Below are positions 55,303 through 64,000 of a stretch of 64,000 nt of DNA, piece by piece. Source of the DNA: Sphingobacterium faecale. Lineage in GTDB: Bacteria; Bacteroidota; Bacteroidia; Sphingobacteriales; Sphingobacteriaceae. The notes beneath the pieces are model-generated. The model saw nothing but the letters and a program-made list of their open reading frames with translations. It searched no databases and was not told the DNA's origin. The stretch spans positions 1 through 64,000 of the forward strand of contig NZ_JAERTY010000003.1 of assembly GCF_016746095.1 (NCBI RefSeq), given 5' to 3'. Made by a program: the position numbers and the translations under genes. Position 1 is the stretch's first letter. Every line of letters begins with the position of its first letter.

Positions 55303-58300
55303 TTAAAATGAAGCTCTTAGACCAATATTGAATTTTCGTTGCAGAGGATAATTTCTACCATCTGCTGAACCTGTCTCTGGATCCCACAACTTCCACGAGG
55401 AAAATGTAGCCACATTATGTGCTAATGCATAAATACGCAAACTTGAAATCCTTAAAGACCTTGTTAGTTCGGGCTTTAAAGTATACCCAACTTCAATGTC
55501 TGTAAGTCTAAGAAAACTTCCATCATAAATTGTGCGAGTTGATCGTTGCCAGTTATTAGAAGAAGTTCCATTAGCAATACGTGGATACAAAGCACCTGAA
55601 TTAGGATTGTCTACAGTCCAACGATCCAAAGCCTGAACAAATAAATTACCCTTACCGACCCCTTGATTAAACGGTACATAAGCCCCACCTAGAGCATAAG
55701 AAACACGATCTTGTCCTCTAAAGAACATTCCTAAATCAATTCCTTTCCAATCTACCTGAAATCCAAAACCATAGTTTATCTCTGGAATATTTGAATATCC
55801 TATAGGTACTTCATCGTCAATAGATATAACTCCATCTCCATTAACATCTAAAAACTTAACATCCCCCGGCCTTACTAATCCAAATGTTTGACTAGGGCTA
55901 TTACGTATCTCTTCTTCATCTTGGAATAATCCTAGAGAAATCAAACCAAATTGCTGACCAAACTTATGACCTGTGCGCATGCGGTATTCATAGTTTTTGG
56001 TTGCCTCATCTTGCTCTAAGATCTTATCCCTAGCATAGGTGAAGTTGCCATAAACTCTAAAACTTCCGTTATTAAATTTCTTATTTACCTCTAAAGTTCC
56101 ATCCACTCCCCTGTTTATCATTTCACCCATGTTTGCAAATGGAGCTGAATTTAGCCCAGCTACCCATGGAAGCGAAGCTCTCTGTAGCAGAATGTCTGTT
56201 CTTTTTTCATGAAAATAATCGGCTTCAAGGCGGATAAAATTATTAAAAAATGAAACTTCAAGTCCTATATTTCTCTTTAAGCCTTTTTCCCAAGTCAAAT
56301 TTGTTACACCAACACGATCTTCACCTGTACCAGAATATGATGTACCGTTTTCACCAAAAGCATAACCTCCTAAGCCTCCTCCAAAAATGGAAAGATAACC
56401 ATACCGCTGTCCTCCAGGCAGTGCCTCAGACCCAACTAAGCCTATCGATCCTTTTATTTTAAACAAATCAATAGTAGAACTTAAAGAACCCCAAAATTTC
56501 TCGTTAGAGAGTATCCATCCTGCTGCAAATGCGGGGAATAGACCAAACCTCTTTTCCTTTGGAAAGTTTTCTGACCCATTATATCCTAAATTCATCTCCG
56601 CAAAGTAGATATTGTTAAAATCATACGTTCCTCGAACTGCCAGCCCTTGTCTTCTATAAGGCAAAGACAATATAGCAGACCCTGCATTCCCATTGACAAA
56701 ATCTCTCTGATAATACATCAACATTCCACTGACGTTATGTGGTCCATAACTCTTATTGTACGTAAACTGCCCCTTCATTTCCTTTGCTCTATTACTGCCG
56801 AGTTCTCTCGAATAGCGTAAAAACTCCTGCCCAAGATCTACTTCTGTAAATAACAGTTCGCCCGTTTGAGGATCTCTTCCTCTAACTCCATAAGTATTAG
56901 AATCCTTTCGTCTTTGAATTGTTGTCTGATTAAAAGCATCAAATGAAAATGAAAATCTGAATTTTAAACCATCTAGTAATCTGTTTAGATTTTGATTTAC
57001 GGAGATCTGGCTCATAAATTGATTTTTAAACTCCGTATTAAAACCAGATCCCATAAGGCGTTCTAAAGGATTTTTTTCGCCTACCTGTGTCGGAGCTCCC
57101 CAGCCCATTATTTCGTTTCCATCCAAGTCTATATCAATAGGTATTCGCACTGGGTTAGAAATCGGTGTTGCCAGAGAGGACCAGTAAAATAACTCTCCTG
57201 CAGGAGTATAAGTTGTACCATATATGGTATTACCTACACCGGGAGTATGTAGATCAGTCAAACTACCGCCGACCTCTAGTTCTATTGTTGTTGTTTTTGA
57301 GAGCGAGACATCAATATTGGAACGAAAGTTATACCTATTAAGAGTAAGATTAGATTTATACTCATTGTCTGGACTATCTCTAAGATTACCATTTTCATTG
57401 ATATACCCAAAACCTACAAAATAACGGGCAACCTCACCTCCTCCTCTAACATTGAGAGAGGCCAGAGCGTTTCTGGCATATTTTTTATAAATCTCATCAT
57501 ACCAGTTAACGTTAGGGTATAAATATGGATCCACGTTATTTTGAGTATTATAAATATACTCAGGAGAATAATTCTCTCTTCCTAAGGCCTCGTTGTATAG
57601 CATAGCATAACTAGGTCCGTCTAAAAACTTCGGTAGATTTGGTAAATCGGACACCCCTGTCTCCGCGCTGAATTGGATTACCGGTTTTTGTGCGACCCCC
57701 CGTCTTGTAGTTACGAGTACAACTCCATTTGCAGCTCTTACGCCATATACCGCTGTAGCGGAAGCGTCTTTAAGGATGGAAACTGATTCTATCTCTTCTA
57801 CAGAGAGGTCCTGCATGTCTCTTTCAACACCGTCAACAAGTATTAAAGGGCTTCTATTATCACTGAAACTAGAAATACCTCTTATCCAGATAGCTCCATT
57901 GTCGCGTCCTAATTCGCCTGTACGCTGTAACACAACCGCACCGGCCATTTTTCCAGCTAAAGCATTGGTTAGAGATCTTGAGGGGACTTTAAGGTCATCC
58001 ATTTTGACAGTAGATATCGCACCGATCACACTCGCTTTTTTTTGCTGTCCCATCCCAACGACCACAATCTCCTCTAGGGCAGAAAGATCTTCCTGTAAAA
58101 TAACATCTATAGTAACGAGGCCTTGTACCTGTCTACGCGCATCTTTATATCCTACAAAAGAAAAGAGAAGTTGGTCGCCCCGCTTTGCATTAATGGCATA
58201 GGAGCCGCGTTCATCTGTCGAGGCAAAGCTCCCTGTTCCTTCTACAGACACATTCACTCCTTCAATAGGAGCTCCATTTTCGCCTAATACTCGACCTCGC

Positions 58301-58791
58301 ACGATTTGCTGTATTCCAAATTTATCAGTCGGATCTTGACGGAGGTTTTTGAGTCTTTCTTTCTTATCTCTGTCAGAACTTTTCTTTATCACTATGGTAT
58401 TATCCTCATTAGCCCATTCTATACCTTTACCCTGTAGTAGGATATCCATTACTTCATTAACCGGAAGATTGTGAAAATCTACATTTACTGAGATTTTAGC
58501 CAATTCCTTGCCATTAAACAAGAATGATATCCCACTTTGTCTTTGGATTTTTATCATAGCCTCTACCAAGGTAATACCTTTGGCTTTCAGCGTAATTCCT
58601 TGAGCAAAACTTTCTGCAGATACAGCAGTGACATTCAGTAAGATCAGTAAAACTACAAGCTTCATAATTTGCAATAATCGATAGCCAAAGGGCCATAGAA
58701 ATCCCACTAGCTTTAAATTTAAAATCATATATTTGCGCTGTTTAGATTTTATGTAATTGGACAATGTTGCCTTTCTTCTCTTGAAAGGCAT
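55303..58791 (-). CDS. SusC/RagA-like TonB-dependent receptor with STN domain, locus D
   Basis: The 1162-residue frame probably starts later than the first ATG; Met22 or Met43 would place the signal peptide (MKLVVLLILLNVTAVSAESF) nearer the N-terminus. An STN domain follows at about 70-140 (MIKIQRQSGISFLFNGKEL), then a carboxypeptidase-regulatory-like domain (VRGRVLGENGAPIEGVNVSV). The plug has ALAGKMAGAVVLQRTGELG and LKDASATAVYGVRAANGVVL. The barrel ends FNIGLRASF. The plug differs clearly from those of loci A-C. Confidence 0.94.
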   Translation of the reverse strand: MPFKRRKATLSNYIKSKQRKYMILNLKLVGFLWPFGYRLLQIMKLVVLLILLNVTAVSAESFAQGITLKAKGITLVEAMIKIQRQSGISFLFNGKELAKISVNVDFHNLPVNEVMDILLQGKGIEWANEDNTIVIKKSSDRDKKERLKNLRQDPTDKFGIQQIVRGRVLGENGAPIEGVNVSVEGTGSFASTDERGSYAINAKRGDQLLFSFVGYKDARRQVQGLVTIDVILQEDLSALEEIVVVGMGQQKKASVIGAISTVKMDDLKVPSRSLTNALAGKMAGAVVLQRTGELGRDNGAIWIRGISSFSDNRSPLILVDGVERDMQDLSVEEIESVSILKDASATAVYGVRAANGVVLVTTRRGVAQKPVIQFSAETGVSDLPNLPKFLDGPSYAMLYNEALGRENYSPEYIYNTQNNVDPYLYPNVNWYDEIYKKYARNALASLNVRGGGEVARYFVGFGYINENGNLRDSPDNEYKSNLTLNRYNFRSNIDVSLSKTTTIELEVGGSLTDLHTPGVGNTIYGTTYTPAGELFYWSSLATPISNPVRIPIDIDLDGNEIMGWGAPTQVGEKNPLERLMGSGFNTEFKNQFMSQISVNQNLNRLLDGLKFRFSFSFDAFNQTTIQRRKDSNTYGVRGRDPQTGELLFTEVDLGQEFLRYSRELGSNRAKEMKGQFTYNKSYGPHNVSGMLMYYQRDFVNGNAGSAILSLPYRRQGLAVRGTYDFNNIYFAEMNLGYNGSENFPKEKRFGLFPAFAAGWILSNEKFWGSLSSTIDLFKIKGSIGLVGSEALPGGQRYGYLSIFGGGLGGYAFGENGTSYSGTGEDRVGVTNLTWEKGLKRNIGLEVSFFNNFIRLEADYFHEKRTDILLQRASLPWVAGLNSAPFANMGEMINRGVDGTLEVNKKFNNGSFRVYGNFTYARDKILEQDEATKNYEYRMRTGHKFGQQFGLISLGLFQDEEEIRNSPSQTFGLVRPGDVKFLDVNGDGVISIDDEVPIGYSNIPEINYGFGFQVDWKGIDLGMFFRGQDRVSYALGGAYVPFNQGVGKGNLFVQALDRWTVDNPNSGALYPRIANGTSSNNWQRSTRTIYDGSFLRLTDIEVGYTLKPELTRSLRISSLRIYALAHNVATFSSWKLWDPETGSADGRNYPLQRKFNIGLRASF

Positions 58792-58815
58792 TAGATTACA
58801 GTCTTATCTAACACT

Positions 58816-58843
58816 ACCGGGTAGTGTAGCACCACTACTCGGT
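58816..58843 (-). promoter_or_regulatory. Hairpin in the FecR-SusC junction, locus D
   Basis: ACCGGGTAGTG pairs with CACTACTCGGT, with one mismatch, across a six-base loop. It lies between the fecR stop (58949) and the susC start (58791) and has no T-run after it on the minus strand. Confidence 0.55.
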
Positions 58844-58948
58844 CTTTAGACACGACCCATCCTATATTATGGTTTTTCGTTTTCTTTCTTCATATTTTTT
58901 GCTATTATATATACAACCAATACATTATTGACAACGTAGTTACGCTCG

Positions 58949-60127
58949 TTATCTTAATACAATTAAATAGTTTTTATTGTCTTTTTTTTCTATTCTAAAC
59001 TTTAATCCACTCGCTTGGATTAGATGAATAACTTCTGTCAATCTCTTTTCCCTACTTATTGTACCATACATGTGAGTATCTGGAATTGACTCTTCATTTA
59101 CGGTTTCAAAATCATACCAACGGCCGAGCATCCTAACCACCTCCTTCAACTCTGTCTCATAGAAAAAGAACTCGTCGTTTCGCCACGCTACAAACTGTGA
59201 CACATCTACCCTCTTCTTTTCAAGAAGCCCTGAAGCCGTAGTCATGCATTGCTCTCCAGGAGAAAGAAAAACTTCTTTTTTCCCATCTTTTATCTGAACC
59301 TTACCTTCAACCAGGGTCGTATATGTACAATCATCATCCATATAAGCTGTAGTATTAAAAGATGTGCCTAAAACCTCTATTTCTTGCTTCTTTGTCTTTA
59401 CTACAAATGGCTTGTTTACATTATCAACAATATTTTTTGCTACTTCAAAATAAGCCTCACCAACAAGCTCGACCACTCGCTTGTCCAAATCAAATTGTGA
59501 TGGATAAGTCAATTTTGAATCCGCGTTCAACCAAACCTTTGTCCCATCACTCAATGTAACCTGATACTGTCCCCCTCTAGGTGTATGAATCTCACAAGTC
59601 AATGCTTCGGAACCAGTCAATGGCACAATTAGTGCTCCGTCTTCATAGGTCAAGCTCTCTCCCATTATTACACCATTTTTACTACCACTTAGCTCCACCA
59701 CCTCCCCATTTGAAAGTTTTATGACAGCGTTGCTTTTACCAGGGAGTAAGTCTTGTAAGACCACAGAGGTTGCATCGTTTTTGTCTTTTGACACATACCA
59801 TATAAAACCTAAAAACACTAGAATAATAGCTACTGATGCATAGCGTAAAGATTTCACCCTTCTTCTTTTTTCAGGCACTGTATTAATACGAGAAATAGTC
59901 ATTTTTTCGAGTCTACTGTTCCAATCTCCACCTTCATCTTCCTTGGAAAGCAATATGCAATCTGTTACATCCTCTAGTAACTTTTTCTCGTCTTCCGCCT
60001 TCTTAACCACTGTATCGATATATGGATTTTTTGCGGTTAGGCTATTTAGAAGTATCAATTCATCAGCTGTGATTGAACCTTCAATCTTCAGCTTGATTAA
60101 TCTCACAATTTCTGAGCTGTCAAACAT
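58949..60127 (-). CDS. FecR-family anti-sigma factor, locus D
   Basis: The 392-residue protein has a cytoplasmic N-terminus of about 90 residues, one membrane helix (SLRYASVAIILVFLGFIWYV), a FecR domain (TPRGGQYQVTLSDGTKVWLN, LDKRVVELVGEAYFEVAK) and a C-terminal DUF4974-like domain (YETELKEVVRMLGRWYDFE). Its expected sigma partner at 61503 is separated from it by a metallophosphoesterase gene and an opposite-strand yebC fragment, which looks like a later insertion. Confidence 0.93.
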   Translation of the reverse strand: MFDSSEIVRLIKLKIEGSITADELILLNSLTAKNPYIDTVVKKAEDEKKLLEDVTDCILLSKEDEGGDWNSRLEKMTISRINTVPEKRRRVKSLRYASVAIILVFLGFIWYVSKDKNDATSVVLQDLLPGKSNAVIKLSNGEVVELSGSKNGVIMGESLTYEDGALIVPLTGSEALTCEIHTPRGGQYQVTLSDGTKVWLNADSKLTYPSQFDLDKRVVELVGEAYFEVAKNIVDNVNKPFVVKTKKQEIEVLGTSFNTTAYMDDDCTYTTLVEGKVQIKDGKKEVFLSPGEQCMTTASGLLEKKRVDVSQFVAWRNDEFFFYETELKEVVRMLGRWYDFETVNEESIPDTHMYGTISREKRLTEVIHLIQASGLKFRIEKKDNKNYLIVLR

Positions 60128-60372
60128 AGTTTCTTCTAATTGGTATCAGTATAGACGGCTGAGGTCAAGAAAGCTTAGCAAAAAAAGCTTTTTTTATCCC
60201 CAAAACAACATAACAAACTGAAAAAGAATAGGATTAAAAAATATACTCTAGAAAAATTACAGTTGGAACTGACCGAAGCGTGAAAAGTATCTTACGAAAA
60301 TGAAGAAAATGTTTTTATTGTTTATAGCGATTTTGTGGAGTTTGTCAATATGTAATCTAGCCAGACGCGCTC

Positions 60373-60546
60373 AAAATTAATATTCAGAATGCCGAGCTTC
60401 AGTGGATACCACTCGATATCAAAGTTCTTCAGCTGGATCAGGCAAAAGATATCCTTACACTAATCGACGCATTTGAGAATGACGAAGACGTGTTGAATAT
60501 TTTTCACAATTTAGAACTCAAGGATGAGTTAGAGAACTTGCTTTAA
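60373..60546 (+). pseudogene. YebC/PmpR-family regulator, C-terminal fragment
   Basis: The frame reads NAELQWIPLDIKVLQLDQAK, then LIDAFENDEDVLNIFHNLEL to a stop at 60544-60546. The pattern LxxLIDxLExxEDVxxVxHNxE is the C-terminal signature of YebC proteins, normally about 240 residues. Only the last 57 residues or so remain. Just upstream, 60300-60380 encodes a short signal-peptide-like frame (MKKMFLLFIAILWSLSICNL) in a different frame, probably from another lost gene. The rest of 60128-60626 holds nothing I recognise. Confidence 0.75.
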
Positions 60547-60626
60547 TAGTTGAATACTGTAGCAATGCACACGAGCCTATTTTCTCCCCCCAAAAGAGCT
60601 AACAATAGAATAAAAAATCAAGAGCT

Positions 60627-61502
60627 TTAAAAAAGATTTTCATACTCATCCAAGCTATAGTAGTGATGTGTCAATTTTTTATCGTCAATGCGAATCAACC
60701 GTACACCCGATTCCTGCTGTTTGAAAGCTCGACTTATTGGCCCAGTAGTCACCAGTTCCATAGTATTGTACTGATTTATTAGATTATAGTGGAGGTGTCC
60801 TGTAAATATATAACCAACACCCTTCTGCTGGAATAGATCCAGATACTTCTTGCGTACCTGTATAGGAATATTGAAATATTCGTCTTTCTCTTCGAGGGAA
60901 TCTACAAAATACGGGTGGTGCTGAAATACTAGAATATGCTTATAGCCTTTCCGTTTAGCTTGTTTGAGCTTTCGCTGCATCCAATTGAATTGCGCTAAAT
61001 AGGCTTCAGTTACATTTTTACTACTTGCAATCATCTGACTGTTTAAGACAAGGACGTAAGTAGATTTTAGCTTGACATCATAATAATCCCTACCAAAATT
61101 GTTCTGGTATTTTTTCAGATCATCTAGTGTAAGACCATCTGGCAAATCGTGGTTACCAGGCATAACATACAACGGAATGTCAACATTGAGCATCCGGACA
61201 ACATCTTTGTAAGCAGCAATCTGCACTGAATCATGTATACGGTTTACAAGATCCCCACTTATAAAAACAGCACTTGGTTTCAGCCGATTGGTGGCACGGA
61301 TTGCTCGTTCAAAATTCAATATCTCGGCCTCAAGATTATCATTATTGTGAAACCCCAACTGCGGATCAGTCATATGGACTATCGTATAGGTATTGGATGT
61401 AGAATTCTGAGCGACAACAAACGTAAAACCGCAAATGCCCCATAACAACTGTAGGCTTAAAATTTTTAAATAAAACATAAAACACTTCATAAAGTTATTC
61501 AT
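60627..61502 (-). CDS. Secreted calcineurin-like metallophosphoesterase (CPPED1-like)
   Basis: The 291-residue protein has a signal peptide (LLWGICGFTFVVAQ). The metal-binding motifs appear in order: MTDPQLGF (the CPPED1-type variant of DxH), SGDLVN, MPGNHDLPDG, FQHHPYF and TGHLHYNLI. All expected ligands are present except the first His, which is Gln in this subgroup. It should hydrolyse a phosphate ester or diester in the periplasm. It starts directly after the stop of the sigma gene (no gap). Confidence 0.88.
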   Translation of the reverse strand: MNNFMKCFMFYLKILSLQLLWGICGFTFVVAQNSTSNTYTIVHMTDPQLGFHNNDNLEAEILNFERAIRATNRLKPSAVFISGDLVNRIHDSVQIAAYKDVVRMLNVDIPLYVMPGNHDLPDGLTLDDLKKYQNNFGRDYYDVKLKSTYVLVLNSQMIASSKNVTEAYLAQFNWMQRKLKQAKRKGYKHILVFQHHPYFVDSLEEKDEYFNIPIQVRKKYLDLFQQKGVGYIFTGHLHYNLINQYNTMELVTTGPISRAFKQQESGVRLIRIDDKKLTHHYYSLDEYENLF

Positions 61503-62159
61503 TTACAAGCAGCCATGTTGTTCTATGAGAGCGACCAAGGCCAATAGAGACAACAAACCCTTGTTGCTAAAATTCATTTTTAGACTGGATAGAGCCTTAG
61601 ATCGAGCAAAATAAACATTGCTAACCGTGGTATTTAACTTACGACTAATCTCATCCGCAGTAAATCCATCCAGATAGGTCATTTTAAAAATCGCAGCCTG
61701 CTGTTCCGGCAGTTTATTCACCTCATCGATAATTAACTGGATAAGTTCTATCCGGATCATCTTGGTGAGAATATCGTCGTCACCCGCACGCTCTAGATTC
61801 CCTAAGTCGAAATCATGTTCGATCGACAGCTTAGAGAGATCTAAATAATCGAAGCAAGCATTACGGGTGACCAGATAGAGAAATGCTTTAATATTGATCT
61901 CTTTCTTCACCCGGTCCCTACCTTTCCAAAGTTTAAAAAAGGAATCTGAAACAATCTCTTCCGCGACTTCCTTATTACGGACAATTGTAAACGCAAAAAA
62001 GCGCAAAGCTTTGCCATGCACATTAATATAATGCTGTAAGGAAGACTCCTTTCCTTCTTTGAAATCTAAAAGATAATTATCCCTGATCTGCAACGCAATA
62101 AATAGGTATAGTTTATAATTGTAAGCTTCTAAAATATAAATAAGCAGGGAGAAATACAA
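61503..62159 (-). CDS. ECF-type sigma factor, locus D
   Basis: The 218-residue frame is an ECF sigma factor with region 2 (VAEEIVSDSFFKLWKGRDR) and region 4 (YLDGFTADEISRKLNTTVSN). The first 25 or so residues are hydrophobic and have no counterpart in the related factor at 44809-45402, so the true start is probably a TTG near codon 23. It is followed without a gap by the metallophosphoesterase gene and should regulate locus D together with the FecR at 58949. Confidence 0.88.
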   Translation of the reverse strand: MYFSLLIYILEAYNYKLYLFIALQIRDNYLLDFKEGKESSLQHYINVHGKALRFFAFTIVRNKEVAEEIVSDSFFKLWKGRDRVKKEINIKAFLYLVTRNACFDYLDLSKLSIEHDFDLGNLERAGDDDILTKMIRIELIQLIIDEVNKLPEQQAAIFKMTYLDGFTADEISRKLNTTVSNVYFARSKALSSLKMNFSNKGLLSLLALVALIEQHGCL

Positions 62160-62180
62160 TACTCCCTACCTAATATACTA

Positions 62181-63686
62181 TCATTGTTCTTCTTTTGTCT
62201 CCTGCCAATCGTAGGTTTTAAAAATGCTGACCGGTATTCCACTATTGTGCACTAAATTTGTAGTTTTTATATAGCTCCAACCCATTCTGGCATGTACTGG
62301 ATTACCTACGTTGTTGGATTGGAGAACGACCGTATTATTGTCAATGACTGCGTCTGCTGGGTAGAACACTCTGTCCTCTCCCGCTATTTCAAAAGCCGTA
62401 ACTACTCCACCGTCACTTGTTTTTAATCCGGCTTCAGCATGGTTAAAATACACCTTGATCTGTGTTCCTTCAACGGTCATCCTATCATACATCGGCGAGC
62501 GGTAATGATCTGCTTTTTTATAGGTTTCTTTTAACGCTAATGACGCAAAACGTATCCCTACATCTTTTTTATTGCGGGGATGGATATCATTCAGGTCAGC
62601 TATATCATCATTGCAAATAGATCCACTGTTCTGAATGATTATACTAGCTTTCTGCTGCGCAAAACGCATATTCGGATTAGCATAGTTGATCTTAAAATCA
62701 TACATCCGCTTATAAGGACAGATCTGAGCAATGTAAAATGGAAATGTACTGGACGTGGTCTTCCATAATGAACGCCAGCTGGACACTAAGGTATTCAACA
62801 GTTCTGGGTAGTACGCAGGATTATCCATATTGGATTCGCCCTGGTACCAAATAGCACCCTTTATCGGGATACGATGTAATGGGTAAATCATAGCATTATA
62901 TGCCGAACCGATTTTGTACGGAGCATTTTTATCTGCACGAGGTGTATTGTCCTGCAACAAAGCCTGATCTTTTACAGCTGCAGTATTTAGCACTGTGGCT
63001 CGATCTGCCCATACTTCAGCAGTCGTGTCTCCCCAACTGGCATTGATAATTCCGATAGGCACATTTAACGACTCAGAGAGCTGCTTGGCAAAGAAATATC
63101 CCACCGCGCTAAACCACTCTAAAGAAGAGGAAGAGGTCTTCTGCCATTTTGCTGTTAACTTGTCGGTCGGCAACGTGTTATGCTGCTGTGGAACATTTAA
63201 TAAGCGGATATATTTTCGGTCTGCTGATTTCAACATCTCATCAAGACCTCCTAAAGCATCCTTCATAGGCCACCACATGTTTGACTGTCCCGAACATAGC
63301 CATACCTCACCCACCAATATGTCGGTAAACTCGAGCTTCGATCGTCCAGAAACCTGTAGATCATGCGTATCAAAACTTCCAGTTGAGGTTTTTAAACTCA
63401 CACTCCATCTGCCGTCATCAGCCACTTGCACGTCGGTTTCCTCCGGGCTAGCCCAACTACAGTTTACTTTTATCCACTGCTTTGCGGTACCTTCACCTGA
63501 AACTACAAAGGTACTATTCTGCTGTACTACCATATTTGACTGCACATGGCTATCTACTTTTAATACGGCAGAGTAGCTCTTTTCTAAAGGATCGGGTTCG
63601 GCACTTCCTTTTTCACCAGAACAGCCTGCTAGCCCTAATAGTAGGAAGAAGTAAGAAATCAGCATAAAACTTTGGTTTAGTATCAT
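62181..63686 (-). CDS. Sialate O-acetylesterase-type (SASA/SGNH) lipoprotein
   Basis: The 501-residue lipoprotein has Cys22 in the lipobox (LLLGLAGC). An N-terminal beta domain to about 120 is followed by the SGNH esterase fold with Ser135 (LCSGQSNMWWPM), VPIGIINASWGDTTAEVWAD, IWYQGESN and a C-terminal DIHPRNKKDVG motif carrying the Asp/His pair. These enzymes remove O-acetyl groups from sialic acid or from acetylated polysaccharides. It starts 11 bp after the gene at 63698, so the two are probably one operon. Confidence 0.9.
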   Translation of the reverse strand: MILNQSFMLISYFFLLLGLAGCSGEKGSAEPDPLEKSYSAVLKVDSHVQSNMVVQQNSTFVVSGEGTAKQWIKVNCSWASPEETDVQVADDGRWSVSLKTSTGSFDTHDLQVSGRSKLEFTDILVGEVWLCSGQSNMWWPMKDALGGLDEMLKSADRKYIRLLNVPQQHNTLPTDKLTAKWQKTSSSSLEWFSAVGYFFAKQLSESLNVPIGIINASWGDTTAEVWADRATVLNTAAVKDQALLQDNTPRADKNAPYKIGSAYNAMIYPLHRIPIKGAIWYQGESNMDNPAYYPELLNTLVSSWRSLWKTTSSTFPFYIAQICPYKRMYDFKINYANPNMRFAQQKASIIIQNSGSICNDDIADLNDIHPRNKKDVGIRFASLALKETYKKADHYRSPMYDRMTVEGTQIKVYFNHAEAGLKTSDGGVVTAFEIAGEDRVFYPADAVIDNNTVVLQSNNVGNPVHARMGWSYIKTTNLVHNSGIPVSIFKTYDWQETKEEQ

Positions 63687-63697
63687 GTCGTATATTT

Positions 63698-64000
63698 TTA
63701 CATGGTTGTTATTAAAATAAAAGAATTGCCAGGCACTTGGATATCATATTTCTTATTCTGACCAATCTGTAAGTTTTCTGTACCTGCTGGTTTGGCAAAC
63801 CCCTTGGCATCCACCGCACCGTCAAACGATGCTCCTTTACCTGATCTGTAGCTGTACAACTTAGCGTCCACCATATTGATATCGCTATCTGCATCCAAAG
63901 TCAGGTTGTACGTAGTCGCGTGTGAATTGACAATAGCGATTGTTCGCTTTCCGTTTTTTACGGCTGAAATAGCGTTAAGTCCTTTTTTTTGTGTGATATG
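63698..64000 (-). CDS. Probable glycoside hydrolase, C-terminal part (cut by window edge)
   Basis: The minus-strand frame is open from the right edge to a stop at 63698. About 100 residues are visible: GLNAISAVKNGKRTIAIVNS, then ATTYNLTLDADSDINMVDAK and a C-terminal YDIQVPGNSFILITTM. This reads like the small C-terminal beta-sandwich that follows the barrel in GH30-, GH39- or GH79-like enzymes, with the typical end P-x-x-S-x-x-L. The catalytic domain is outside the window, so family and substrate cannot be set. Confidence 0.5.
   Translation of the reverse strand, partial: HITQKKGLNAISAVKNGKRTIAIVNSHATTYNLTLDADSDINMVDAKLYSYRSGKGASFDGAVDAKGFAKPAGTENLQIGQNKKYDIQVPGNSFILITTM

Noticed and set aside
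62995..63576. 193-codon plus-strand frame inside the acetylesterase gene
   Set aside because: It is antisense to a clear SASA-family enzyme and has no signal or domain of its own.

Overview
The window comes from a Bacteroidota genome, most likely Sphingobacteriaceae (Sphingobacterium or a close relative). The evidence is four SusC/SusD outer-membrane import pairs each with a FecR-type anti-sigma factor and an ECF sigma factor, many lipoproteins with an LxxC lipobox, TlpA proteins with DUF4369-like heads, and families such as DUF4855, DUF5018 and ORF6N/KilA-N/RhuM. Almost every gene reads on the minus strand, so each locus is written right to left. No rRNA or tRNA genes and no cas genes were seen.

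Layout, left to right. (1) 1-727 is a junk-yard of IS66 and IS21 tails, one CRISPR repeat and the first quarter of a duplicated ECF sigma gene. (2) Locus A, 828-10027: sigma, FecR, SusC, SusD, S9 peptidase. (3) 10028-14027 is an accessory graveyard: a YceI fragment, an antitoxin followed by a ParE-RhuM chimera, a three-spacer orphan CRISPR array, and KilA-N and ORF6N fragments. An intact outer-membrane beta-barrel gene (14028-14672) follows. (4) Locus B, 15068-35222: sigma, FecR, SusC, SusD, then a subtilase lipoprotein, an ABC ATPase, a GldF/GldG-like fused permease, two MutS-related ATPases, a TlpA protein, an M16 peptidase and a further TlpA-like protein that lacks a signal peptide. (5) A frameshifted S9 peptidase remnant, 35416-36020. 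(6) Locus C, 36249-44458: TlpA, SusD, SusC, FecR and a divergently read sigma. (7) Locus D, 44809-64000: a polysaccharide-utilisation-like cluster with sigma, metallophosphoesterase, FecR, SusC, SusD, two surface-lipoprotein-like genes (DUF1735-like and DUF5018), DUF4855, a PIG-L deacetylase, a NAGPA-like phosphodiester glycosidase and a Tat-type FAD oxidoreductase. An O-acetylesterase and the tail of a probable glycoside hydrolase lie upstream, and a second ECF sigma gene lies downstream.

How it works together. All four SusC proteins carry an N-terminal STN domain, which in TonB-dependent transducers signals through FecR to an ECF sigma factor, so each locus should switch itself on when its ligand is bound. 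Loci A and B carry extracytoplasmic peptidases and thioredoxin-like proteins and look like peptide or protein scavenging systems (compare the RagAB oligopeptide importer). Locus D looks glycan-directed. Locus B is the most unusual because its import genes are followed, with short gaps, by an ABC exporter-like pair and two MutS-like ATPases.

The best candidates for something undescribed are the locus B gene set, a GC-rich hairpin found in all four FecR-SusC junctions, and CRISPR repeat pieces sitting exactly at gene break-points.
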